Shown in pieces: positions 1 to 5,950 of a stretch of 37,047 bases of DNA (within the stretch, counting starts at the first letter, position 1; every line of letters begins with the position of its first letter). The notes below the pieces were generated by a model. The model was given only the letters and a program-made list of their open reading frames with translations, had not been told where the DNA came from and made no database searches. Source of the stretch: Prevotella sp. Lineage in GTDB: Bacteria; Bacteroidota; Bacteroidia; Bacteroidales; Bacteroidaceae. The translations under genes and the position numbers were made by a program. The stretch is from NCBI GenBank assembly GCA_017445845.1, contig JAFSRY010000046.1, positions 1 to 37,047 of the forward strand, written 5' to 3'.

Positions 1-15
1 ATATCGGTGTCGATA

Positions 16-50
16 TGTCCTGCCTCACAAATCCCTTGTGAAGCAGGACA
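16..50. other. Hairpin, possible end of an upstream transcript
   Basis: Arms 16-30 and 36-50 are complementary over 15 bp with one mismatch, and the loop is ATCCC. No T-run follows on the plus strand, so it is not a canonical intrinsic terminator. It could be a REP-like palindrome or a processing hairpin belonging to a gene outside the window. Confidence 0.4.
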
Positions 51-134
51 GGATAGGTACGTCCGAACGGCAAAGGGTAGCCTTAACTGTTAAAATGTTC
101 TATTTTTCTCGTCTTTTATTTGGAGATTAAAACA

Positions 135-214
135 GAATCTTGAATAATTACGAATTAGTATACATGGAGAAAGGCTAATTCGAGAAATTCGAGTAATTCG
201 TGGTTTCAAGATTC
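135..214. repeat. A+T-rich imperfect inverted repeat (MITE-like)
   Basis: GAATCTTGAA at 135-144 is the exact complement of TTCAAGATTC at 205-214. Inside lie several copies of the word AATTCG, and CGAATTAG / CTAATTCG face each other around a short spacer. The whole 80-bp unit is non-coding. It resembles the small AATTCG-rich repeats of Bacteroidetes intergenic DNA, but the family cannot be confirmed here. Confidence 0.45.
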
Positions 215-234
215 ATCCGAAACTTCATTCATAA

Positions 235-344
235 ACAAGTTTCTGTTTTCTTTGTTATGCGCTCACTTATTGGATAAAATTCTCACGTTCGGAAAAATTA
301 ATGAATTTATTCTTCCTCACTTAATCGAATTTTTCGTACCTTTG
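235..344 (+). repeat. Promoter module, copy 1
   Basis: This 110-bp stretch matches 418-527 with only one difference (A versus T in the GTTATGCG / GTTTTGCG word). It starts with ACAAGTTTCTG and ends in TACCTTTG, a consensus Bacteroidetes -7 box at 337-344. The box is immediately followed by a GGC-TTC-GCC hairpin (336-360) that pairs across GTACCTT/AAGGTAC, so the duplicate promoter is embedded in a palindrome. Confidence 0.85.
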
Positions 345-385
345 GCTTCGCCGAAGGTACTCTCGCTCGGCAAAACCTAAAAAAC

Positions 386-411
386 GATTTTGTCCTTAAG
401 CGGACAAAATC
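386..411. repeat. Perfect 10-bp inverted repeat between the module copies
   Basis: GATTTTGTCC (386-395) and GGACAAAATC (402-411) are exact complements around TTAAGC. It lies in the spacer between the two promoter-module copies. No T-run follows, so it is a hairpin or protein site rather than a clear terminator. Confidence 0.6.
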
Positions 412-417
412 TTCAGA

Positions 418-527
418 ACAAGTTTCTGTTTTCTTTGTTTTGCGCTCACTTATTGGATAAAATTCTCACGTTCGGAAAAATTAATGAATTTATTCTTCCT
501 CACTTAATCGAATTTTTCGTACCTTTG
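418..527 (+). repeat. Promoter module, copy 2 (drives ffh)
   Basis: Second copy of the 110-bp module, 183 bp downstream of the first. Its TACCTTTG end lies 32 bp before the ffh start codon. A shortened version of the same module is found on the minus strand upstream of engB (35913-36012). Confidence 0.85.
520..527 (+). promoter_or_regulatory. ffh promoter -7 element TACCTTTG
   Basis: Exact match to the Bacteroidetes -7 consensus TAnnTTTG, leaving a leader of about 25 nt before the ATG at 560. A purine-rich AAGGAAAAAG stretch just before the ATG may help ribosome binding. Confidence 0.75.
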
Positions 528-559
528 CACTCTGAATAACAAATAACAAGGAAAAAGAA

Positions 560-1894
560 ATGTTTGAAAATCTAAGTGAGAGACTTGAACGCTCGTTTAA
601 GATACTGAAGGGCGAAGGAAAGATTACCGAGATTAATGTTGCGGAAACCTTGAAGGATGTCCGTCGCGCGTTGTTGGATGCCGACGTCAACTACAAGGTC
701 GCCAAGACCTTCACCGACACCGTGAAGCAGAAGGCGTTGGGCATGAACGTGCTCACTGCCGTGAAGCCCGGACAGCTGATGGTGAAGCTGGTCCACGACG
801 AGTTGGCAGAACTCATGGGAGGCAAGGCCGCCGAGCTGAACCTCGAGGGCCATCCCGCCATCATCCTCATGTCGGGACTGCAAGGTTCCGGTAAGACTAC
901 CTTCTCGGGCAAGCTGGCCAACATGCTGAAGACCAAGCAGCACAAGCGTCCGCTGCTCGTGGCCTGCGACGTATATCGTCCTGCCGCCATCCAGCAGCTG
1001 CATGTCGTCGGCGAGAGTGTAGGCGTGGATGTCTACAGCGAGCCCGACAACAAGAATGTCGTAGAGATTGCCAACAATGCCATCCGCAAGGCCAAGCAGG
1101 AGAACTACAACATCGTCATCGTCGATACCGCCGGCCGACTGGCCGTCGACGAGGAGATGATGAACGAGATTGCTACCCTGAAGGAGGCCATCCACCCCGA
1201 TGAGACCCTGTTCGTGGTCGACTCGATGACAGGTCAGGATGCCGTCAACACTGCCAAGGAGTTCAACGACCGGCTGGACTTCGACGGTGTCGTGCTGACC
1301 AAGCTCGACGGCGACACCCGTGGTGGTGCAGCCCTCTCCATCCGCACTGTTGTGACGAAGCCCATCAAGTTCATCGGTACGGGCGAGAAGATGGAAGCCA
1401 TCGACGTGTTCCATCCCTCACGAATGGCCGACCGCATCCTTGGCATGGGCGACGTGGTATCGCTCGTAGAACGTGCACAGGCACAGTTCGACGAGGAGGA
1501 GGCGCGCCGACTGCAGAAGAAGATTGCCAAGGATAAGTTCGACTTCGACGACTTCCTCGGGCAGATCCAGCAGATCAAGAAGATGGGTAACCTGAAGGAA
1601 CTCGCCTCGATGATACCGGGCGTAGGCAAGCAGATCAAGGACCTCGACATCGACGACAATGCTTTCAAGGGCATCGAGGCCATCATCCAGAGTATGACTC
1701 CGAAGGAGCGTCAGAACCCCGACATCCTCAACCAAAGCCGTAAGCTGCGCATCGCCAAGGGCTCAGGCACCACCATCCAGGATGTCAACCGCCTCTTGAA
1801 GCAGTTCGACCAGACCCGCAAGATGATGAAGATGGTCAGCGGCATGGGGAAAGCCCACCCCTTCCGCCTCCCCAAGGGAGGGGCATTAAGATAG
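560..1894 (+). CDS. ffh: Signal recognition particle protein Ffh (SRP54)
   Basis: GTPase of the signal recognition particle. With SRP RNA it binds signal sequences of nascent inner-membrane and exported proteins and delivers ribosomes to FtsY. The N domain covers about residues 1-90. The G domain shows the P-loop GLQGSGKTT (106-114), DTAGR and TKLDGD motifs and the closing FIGTGEK signature. The methionine-rich M domain follows and carries the RKLRIAKGSGT RNA-binding segment. The start at 560 gives the normal family N-terminus. The last residues (AHPFRLPKGGALR) do not look like Ffh. They are encoded by a GC-rich palindromic repeat at 1851-1884, so the C-terminus seems to have been replaced when that repeat arrived. 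The M-domain core is intact, so function is probably kept. Confidence 0.98.
   Translation: MFENLSERLERSFKILKGEGKITEINVAETLKDVRRALLDADVNYKVAKTFTDTVKQKALGMNVLTAVKPGQLMVKLVHDELAELMGGKAAELNLEGHPAIILMSGLQGSGKTTFSGKLANMLKTKQHKRPLLVACDVYRPAAIQQLHVVGESVGVDVYSEPDNKNVVEIANNAIRKAKQENYNIVIVDTAGRLAVDEEMMNEIATLKEAIHPDETLFVVDSMTGQDAVNTAKEFNDRLDFDGVVLTKLDGDTRGGAALSIRTVVTKPIKFIGTGEKMEAIDVFHPSRMADRILGMGDVVSLVERAQAQFDEEEARRLQKKIAKDKFDFDDFLGQIQQIKKMGNLKELASMIPGVGKQIKDLDIDDNAFKGIEAIIQSMTPKERQNPDILNQSRKLRIAKGSGTTIQDVNRLLKQFDQTRKMMKMVSGMGKAHPFRLPKGGALR
1851..1884 (-). repeat. GC-rich palindromic repeat, left inverted copy
   Basis: Read on the minus strand, these 34 bases match 2344-2377 at 28 of 34 positions. Each copy contains a CCCCTCCC..GGGGAGG palindrome plus a G-rich tail. 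This copy lies inside the ffh frame and encodes its last residues. The two copies face inward around the DUF559 gene. Confidence 0.8.
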
Positions 1895-1910
1895 TCCGAA
1901 GGTAACTGGC

Positions 1911-2282
1911 ATGAGGCATAAATACCAAACATCTTCTGTTAATTATACCTTGTTGGAGACTTATGCGGTTGAAAACAGAAAGAATCCGACAGAGGCTGAG
2001 CGTGTATTATGGACCTATCTGAAGGGAGGTCAGTTAGGGGTTCATTTCCGCAGACAGCATGTCATTTTGGATTATATACCCGATTTCGTCTGCCTTTCAA
2101 AGCAGTTGATAATTGAGATAGATGGCGGTTATCATCTTGAAGGAGAACAACCGGAAAAAGATGCCCAACGTGCAGAAGAACTGTCAAAGTCTGGTTTTAA
2201 AGTACTAAGGTTTACAAACGAAGAGGTATTGTGTAACCTTGATTTTGTCTTAGAGGCGATATCGAAAGAAATAAAACAATGA
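1911..2282 (+). CDS. DUF559 (VSR/PD-(D/E)XK-like) endonuclease-domain protein
   Basis: A 123-residue protein filling one DUF559 domain, a family related to very-short-patch-repair and other restriction-like endonucleases. Typical family features are NPTEAERVLW near residue 25, FRRQHVILDYIPDFVC (46-61) with Asp54 and Asp58, and LIIEIDGGYH (66-75) with Glu69 and Asp71, the expected metal-binding acidic residues. VLRFTNEEVL near the C-terminus is also characteristic. The catalytic residues appear intact, so it is probably expressed and active. It starts 16 nt after the ffh stop and ends 30 nt before folD, so it is likely cotranscribed. It lies between inverted palindromic repeats and differs in base composition from its neighbours, pointing to acquisition. 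The substrate is unknown. Confidence 0.9.
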   Translation: MRHKYQTSSVNYTLLETYAVENRKNPTEAERVLWTYLKGGQLGVHFRRQHVILDYIPDFVCLSKQLIIEIDGGYHLEGEQPEKDAQRAEELSKSGFKVLRFTNEEVLCNLDFVLEAISKEIKQ

Positions 2283-2312
2283 GTCATTAAGGTGTATCTA
2301 AATAATAGATGA

Positions 2313-3248
2313 ATGGTAGAACGACAGAAAAAGCAAACTAAGCACCCCTCCCTTGGGGAGGGGCTGGGGGTGGGCCTCATTGACGGAAAGGCTACCTCGG
2401 CAGCCATCAAGGCCGAGATACGGAGTGAAGTGGAACAGATTGTGGCCCGCGGAGGCAAGCGACCCCATCTGGCCGCTGTCCTCGTCGGACACGACGGCGG
2501 CAGCGAGACCTACGTGAAGAACAAAGTGCTGGCATGCCAGGCCTGCGGCTTCGAGTCCACCCTCCTGCGCTACGAGGACGATGTCACCCAGGCCGAGCTC
2601 CTCGACAGCGTGGCAAGACTCAACGGCGACCCCGCCGTCGACGGTCTCATCGTCCAGCTGCCACTGCCCCGCCATATCGACGAACAAAAGATTACCGAAG
2701 CCATCGACCCCAGCAAGGATGTCGACGGCTTCCATCCCGTCAACGTCGGACGTATGGCCATCGGGCTGCCCTGCTTCGTGTCGGCAACGCCCCTCGGCAT
2801 CATGACCCTGCTCAGACGCTACGGCATCGAGACATCCGGCAAGAAGTGCGTCATACTCGGACGCTCAAACATCGTAGGCAAACCCATGGCACAGCTGATG
2901 ATGCAGAAACAGTATGGCGACGCCACCGTCACCGTCTGCCATTCCCATTCGCAGAACCTCAAGGAAGAATGCCGACAGGCGGACATCCTCATCGCTGCCA
3001 TCGGCCGACCCGACTTCGTGACAGCAGACATGGTCAAGCCTGGAGCCGTCGTCATCGATGTCGGTACCACGCGCGTCCCCGATGCCACCCGTAAGAGCGG
3101 CTTCCGGCTCAATGGCGACGTGAAGTTCGACGAGGTCGCCCCCCTCTGTTCCTATATCACGCCCGTGCCGGGTGGGGTAGGACCCATGACCATCTGCTCC
3201 CTCATGCAGAACACGCTGCAGGCGTATAAAATGAGGAATGAGAAATGA
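2313..3248 (+). CDS. folD: Bifunctional methylenetetrahydrofolate dehydrogenase/cyclohydrolase FolD
   Basis: Interconverts 5,10-methylene-, methenyl- and 10-formyl-tetrahydrofolate using NADP in the cytoplasm, feeding purine and formyl-Met synthesis. It has the catalytic Tyr67-x3-Lys71 (SETYVKNK), [10 protein letters not shown] (110-119), [10 protein letters not shown] (135-144), the nucleotide-binding [11 protein letters not shown] (181-191) and the closing PGGVGPMT motif. FolD normally begins near LIDGKA. Here about 21 extra residues ([16 protein letters not shown]) precede it, of which [11 protein letters not shown] comes from the right-hand palindromic repeat. No other in-frame ATG gives a normal start, so 2313 is chosen. 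The last residues (MRNEK) come from a 14-bp tandem repeat. The enzyme core is intact, and both ends are remodelled by repeats. Confidence 0.95.
   Translation: MVERQKKQTKHPSLGEGLGVGLIDGKATSAAIKAEIRSEVEQIVARGGKRPHLAAVLVGHDGGSETYVKNKVLACQACGFESTLLRYEDDVTQAELLDSVARLNGDPAVDGLIVQLPLPRHIDEQKITEAIDPSKDVDGFHPVNVGRMAIGLPCFVSATPLGIMTLLRRYGIETSGKKCVILGRSNIVGKPMAQLMMQKQYGDATVTVCHSHSQNLKEECRQADILIAAIGRPDFVTADMVKPGAVVIDVGTTRVPDATRKSGFRLNGDVKFDEVAPLCSYITPVPGGVGPMTICSLMQNTLQAYKMRNEK
2344..2377 (+). repeat. GC-rich palindromic repeat, right copy, inside folD 5' end
   Basis: Partner of the inverted copy at 1851-1884. It forms a CCCCTCCC/GGGAGGGG hairpin. At 2355-2374 it has four G-runs (4, 4, 5 and 3 G) separated by 1-2 bases, a pattern that could form a G-quadruplex in the coding strand and in the mRNA. 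It lies in frame within folD codons 11-21. Confidence 0.8.
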
Positions 3249-3272
3249 GGAATGAGAAATGAGGAATGAGAA
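3231..3272 (+). repeat. Three tandem copies of a 14-bp repeat
   Basis: Three exact copies of ATGAGGAATGAGAA run across the end of folD. They supply its last codons and stop (3246-3248), and a fourth partial copy supplies the ATG of the next gene at 3273. Related runs occur at 25291-25319, 36021-36050 and, reversed, at 23826-23845. Confidence 0.85.
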
Positions 3273-3458
3273 ATGAGAAAAACCGCCTCCTACTACTACC
3301 AGCTGGGCAACGACCTCCGACGGCGCGGTGACTATCCCGCCGCCATGAACGCCTACCTTGAGGCCATCGCCCTCGACCCCGACTCTCCCGCCGTCCATGC
3401 CAAACAGATGATGGACGACATCATGAACTACTATAACAAAGACGCCTACAACCCGTAG
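3273..3458 (+). CDS. Small TPR-like protein
   Basis: A 61-residue protein with one recognisable tetratricopeptide-like helix pair: YYYQLGNDLRRRGDYPAAMNAYLEAIALDPDSPAVHAK (about 7-44) matches the TPR spacing (small/large residues, terminal DPDSP turn). It is too short for a full TPR superhelix, so it is probably a small adaptor or protein-interaction peptide. No signal peptide. It lies 24 nt after folD and is probably cotranscribed. Its start codon is provided by the 14-bp repeat array. Its stop codon sits inside the 3' arm of the intrinsic terminator, so the gene and terminator are interleaved. Function unknown. Confidence 0.75.
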   Translation: MRKTASYYYQLGNDLRRRGDYPAAMNAYLEAIALDPDSPAVHAKQMMDDIMNYYNKDAYNP

Positions 3459-3468
3459 GCGTCTTTTT
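3438..3468 (+). terminator. Intrinsic terminator of the ffh-folD transcript
   Basis: AAAGACGCCTAC (3438-3449) pairs perfectly with GTAGGCGTCTTT (3455-3466) around a 5-nt loop and runs into a T tract. It overlaps the last codons of the small TPR gene. Confidence 0.9.
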
Positions 3469-3531
3469 GTTGCCCAGACCATCGAATACACTTTTTAACC
3501 TACCAACAGAGAATATGTCAGAAAAAAGTTG

Positions 3532-3539
3532 TATCTTTG
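3532..3539 (+). promoter_or_regulatory. Promoter -7 element TATCTTTG for the DUF6078 gene
   Basis: Exact TAnnTTTG match 33 bp before the ATG at 3573. A possible upstream in-frame TTG (3537) lies within this box, so it cannot be the start. Confidence 0.7.
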
Positions 3540-3572
3540 CATCGTCTAAAATCAAAATCAACAACAAATAAC

Positions 3573-4013
3573 ATGGAAAACATTGTAATCGACAAAAAAA
3601 TGGTGCCGCCAGGCTATGTGATGTGCTTCAACAGCGACTGTCCGCGGCATGGAGAATGCCTGCGGTGGATAGTAGGACAGCAGGCCAGTGACAACCTGCG
3701 AGTGGCAACGACCGTGCTGCCGTCAGTACTTAAACTCAGCCGATGCACCTATTATCGCAAGGCAGAGACCCAGCGGATGGCATGGGGATTCAGCAAACTC
3801 TTCGAAGACGTGAAACGCAAGGATGCCAAACCCCTGCGCGATGGCATGGTGAAATACCTCGGCGGCAACGGCACCTACTCACGCTACAGACTCGGCCGAA
3901 GAATGCTTTCGCCCCAGCAACAGGACTACATCCTCAACCTTTTCCGTCGCAGAGGCTACACCGAAGGGCTCGAATTCGACAACTACGTAACTACCTACGA
4001 CTTAGACCATTAA
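3573..4013 (+). CDS. DUF6078 family protein
   Basis: A 146-residue cytoplasmic protein of a Bacteroidetes family with no established function. Near the N-terminus lies a cysteine cluster, CFNSDCPRHGEC (about residues 16-27), followed by a Trp. This is the family hallmark and could bind metal. A Cys-x-YYRK motif, a helical middle part (WGFSKLFEDVKRKD) and the C-terminal GTYSRYRLGRRMLSPQQQDYI segment also fit the family. The ATG at 3573 follows a good promoter, and the gene appears monocistronic. An unusual 22-bp repeat array follows it downstream. Assigned from recalled family features, with no functional claim. Confidence 0.8.
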   Translation: MENIVIDKKMVPPGYVMCFNSDCPRHGECLRWIVGQQASDNLRVATTVLPSVLKLSRCTYYRKAETQRMAWGFSKLFEDVKRKDAKPLRDGMVKYLGGNGTYSRYRLGRRMLSPQQQDYILNLFRRRGYTEGLEFDNYVTTYDLDH

Positions 4014-4036
4014 GAAGACTTTATTAAATCGTTTCG

Positions 4037-4069
4037 CGTGACCAAAAATGAGACCCATTTTTGGTCACG
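4037..4069. repeat. Perfect hairpin at the head of the 22-bp array
   Basis: GTGACCAAAAATG (4038-4050) and CATTTTTGGTCAC (4056-4068) are exact complements around a 5-nt loop, extended by one more pair. It shares the GTGACCA / TGGTCAC words with the following tandem units and lies 25 bp after the DUF6078 stop. It has no T-run directly after it, so it could act as a transcript end or protein site. Confidence 0.75.
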
Positions 4070-4070
4070 T

Positions 4071-4158
4071 CGTGACCAGCCTTTGGTCTCATCGTGACCA
4101 GCCTTTGGTCTCATTGTGACCAGCCTTTGGTCTCATCGTGACCAGCCTTTGGTCTCAA
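4071..4158 (+). repeat. Four tandem 22-bp palindromic units
   Basis: Four units of CGTGACCAGCCTTTGGTCTCAT with three substitutions in total stand head to tail (starts 4071, 4093, 4115 and 4137). Each unit contains GACCA..TGGTC, so it forms a small hairpin. Spacing is 22 bp, about two helical turns. There are no spacers, so this is not CRISPR. A second, sequence-unrelated 22-bp array is at 21459-21546. Confidence 0.9.
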
Positions 4159-4227
4159 AAACAGTTTTCTTTTTCTTCCCATTGAAACCACAGCATCCCC
4201 TGTCTCGATGCTACTGTCCTATTCAAC

Positions 4228-4267
4228 AAAAGATGCAGGACTATTTGTAGACCCTGCATCTTTTTTT
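4228..4267. terminator. Bidirectional intrinsic terminator
   Basis: GATGCAGG (4232-4239) pairs with CCTGCATC (4253-4260). Seven T follow on the plus strand and a TTTTGTT tract follows on the minus strand. It can end both the DUF6078 transcript and the minus-strand HNH fragment. Confidence 0.8.
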
Positions 4268-4268
4268 G

Positions 4269-4523
4269 TTATCTGTTTCCTTTTCTACTGTTACAAGCCC
4301 TGCACAGTAGTTGGGCGTTTGAGAGCTCCGTGCGCCCGCCGATGCTCCAAGCTCTTTTGTGGTCTACGGTCAGTTCGTCGACATCAAAGTGTTGATGGCA
4401 ACCGTCACATTCATACAGTCCTTGCTCATTGGGAGTGAGTTTAGATAGTAGTTCCTTTTTGTCATCGGCTGTGAAAAGACGCTTAGGGTCAACACGCAGG
4501 TCGCCTACTATGCCAAGTATCAT
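4269..4523 (-). CDS. Small HNH endonuclease-domain protein, possibly a remnant
   Basis: An 84-residue reading frame with a complete-looking HNH core: a CDGC zinc pair, the catalytic VDHKRAWSIGG segment, then LSNAQLLCRACNSRKGN with the second Cys pair and Asn. Upstream, DPKRLFTADDKKELL resembles the stretch that precedes the HNH module at the C-terminus of larger restriction-type proteins. The protein may therefore be the surviving end of a longer gene, though a free-standing HNH protein is possible. The ATG at 4523 is the first good start. No clear promoter was seen, and its 5' end nearly abuts the promoter of the divergent secreted-protein gene. Gene or pseudogene status is open. Confidence 0.6.
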   Translation of the reverse strand: MILGIVGDLRVDPKRLFTADDKKELLSKLTPNEQGLYECDGCHQHFDVDELTVDHKRAWSIGGRTELSNAQLLCRACNSRKGNR

Positions 4524-4572
4524 TGAATTCAACTTTCTTCCCTTTTTTCTTGCTTATGTTGCTGATAATTGT

Positions 4573-4580
4573 TATCTTTG
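4573..4580 (+). promoter_or_regulatory. Promoter -7 element TATCTTTG for the secreted-protein gene
   Basis: TAnnTTTG match 16 bp before the ATG at 4597, implying a very short leader. Longer in-frame starts upstream would lie before this promoter. Confidence 0.65.
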
Positions 4581-4596
4581 CCGAAAAATAACCACT

Positions 4597-5946
4597 ATGA
4601 GGAAAATACTGTCTATAACGATTTTAGCCATGATGTTTCTGTCGCCAGTGCAGGTTTCTGCCGGTGACAAGAAGGAACGCGAGGCCATGATGCGTACTGT
4701 TATTAAGACAATGGAGGTGGGCGATGCCGTCATGGATTCTGTTCCATTGTTCTTGTTGTTCGACCATGTAGCCAGTGATTATTGCAACGGCATCCTCTAC
4801 CATGGCGAAGCCCAATATACGATGGATACTGTCATGGCCCGGAAGGTCATCCGCGCGGCTGAGTGGATCATGTCGCATCAGTGCGTGCCCGATGAGAAGA
4901 TGAGGAAAAAGCTGCTGAAACAGAACTGCGATGCAGAGAAACTTCCTGAGTATTATGCCTGGGCGGATATGATTCTTCGCGACCTCCAGCCCCGCTGGAG
5001 TACGCTGACGGACTTCTGCGAACGGCAGCTGCAGCACTATCGTGAAGCCATGCAACGTACCATGCCCGAGGGTAGGTTGGTGAGCTTCGCTTACAGAGAG
5101 TTTGGTTCGTCGCGTCCCGATCCTGTTGAATATGAGTTGAACTATGACAAAGAGATGTCCTGCTGGCTGCTCAACGGCTTTGAGGTGGACGCAAGTGTGG
5201 CGGAAGAAGTGCGCACGCTGGCAGAGCGACGTAAGGTCTATCAGTGTATGAGCTACTATCCCGAAGCACCTCATTTCAAGGACGCTCCCCCGTTGTTGGG
5301 CGGTCCTCCCTCGTGGTCGTTCCGCTGTCAGTTTGAAGGTGGAACGATTAGTACGGGCTCAGAGTGTAGGCCCGTGCCTGATGCGTGCTATGACATCGTG
5401 GTCTTTCTGCGTAAGACGTTGGATGAGCTGAATGTTGACAATCCCTCCGTTTCTGACTTTATCACCATGATTTCGCGAAAGGACTATAGTGGCGAGCTGA
5501 TGGGCTTCATCGGCGGCGAGTGGCGGAAGTACCGTCGCCGTCAACCCTATGAGGGACAGTTCACCGACGACAGTGCCAACGGATATGTGCGCCATGAGCA
5601 GCAGTGGAAGTCGGTGGACGGCGTATCGTCCTGTACGACCGAATACCGCCTGTGGGACTGCAATGACGGCCGAGGCAAGATGATCGGTGTGGCGACAAAT
5701 TATTACGAAAACGGTAAAGTCGTCGACGGGCAGTACGCAGGGCTTTCCTTATACGTCTTCGACGTCAGGGACCACTCGCTGGAGTTGGTCGACAACCGTG
5801 ATCTCGGTGCCGAACGCCCCGATGCCAACAGTCTCATCACCTATGAGCTGCCCAGAGAAGGGACGGACATCAAGGCTACCATCCACGACGGCAAACGGCG
5901 CCGAACCATAGTCTATGTTTGGAACGGCCGAGGGTTTAATTATTAA
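4597..5946 (+). CDS. Secreted or periplasmic protein of unknown function
   Basis: A 449-residue protein with a clear Sec signal peptide (MRKILSITILAMMFLSPVQVSA, cleavage near residue 22) and no further membrane segments. The mature part is rich in charged and aromatic residues and ends in an Asp/Lys/Arg-rich, probably beta-rich domain (DGKRRRTIVYVWNGRG). No lipobox, catalytic triad or recognised domain was seen, so no function is assigned. The start at 4597 was chosen because it gives the signal peptide and follows a promoter; a longer frame from 4429 adds a non-homologous tail. The gene converges with folA, with only 4 bp between the stop codons and no clear terminator. Confidence 0.8.
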   Translation: MRKILSITILAMMFLSPVQVSAGDKKEREAMMRTVIKTMEVGDAVMDSVPLFLLFDHVASDYCNGILYHGEAQYTMDTVMARKVIRAAEWIMSHQCVPDEKMRKKLLKQNCDAEKLPEYYAWADMILRDLQPRWSTLTDFCERQLQHYREAMQRTMPEGRLVSFAYREFGSSRPDPVEYELNYDKEMSCWLLNGFEVDASVAEEVRTLAERRKVYQCMSYYPEAPHFKDAPPLLGGPPSWSFRCQFEGGTISTGSECRPVPDACYDIVVFLRKTLDELNVDNPSVSDFITMISRKDYSGELMGFIGGEWRKYRRRQPYEGQFTDDSANGYVRHEQQWKSVDGVSSCTTEYRLWDCNDGRGKMIGVATNYYENGKVVDGQYAGLSLYVFDVRDHSLELVDNRDLGAERPDANSLITYELPREGTDIKATIHDGKRRRTIVYVWNGRGFNY

Positions 5947-5950
5947 AAGA

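Larger units (their letters stand above)
1..559. other. Non-coding region upstream of ffh
   Basis: No convincing gene was seen here. The stretch holds a near-perfect hairpin at 16-50 (15-bp arms with one mismatch, 5-nt loop, no T-run), an A+T-rich imperfect inverted repeat at 135-214, two copies of a 110-bp module (235-344 and 418-527) and a perfect 10-bp inverted repeat at 386-411. The second module copy ends in the likely ffh promoter. Confidence 0.75.
1851..2377. mobile_element. Putative REP-like cassette carrying a DUF559 nuclease
   Basis: A 527-bp unit bounded by inverted copies of a 34-bp GC-rich palindrome holds one gene, a DUF559 nuclease that is visibly more A+T-rich than ffh and folD. 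The left boundary lies inside ffh and the right boundary inside folD, so the cassette supplies coding sequence to both neighbours. No target-site duplication was found. The architecture recalls REP/RAYT elements, but with an endonuclease-fold protein instead of a tyrosine transposase. Mobility is inferred from architecture only. Confidence 0.5.

Noticed and set aside
572-1414. A 280-residue minus-strand ORF opposite ffh
   Set aside because: Low-complexity antisense shadow of a GC-rich gene; no start signals or promoter.
1851-2377. Classical insertion sequence with transposase
   Set aside because: No transposase and no visible target-site duplication; the only gene is a DUF559 protein.
4071-4158. 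CRISPR array
   Set aside because: Units are contiguous, with no unique spacers and no cas genes in the window.
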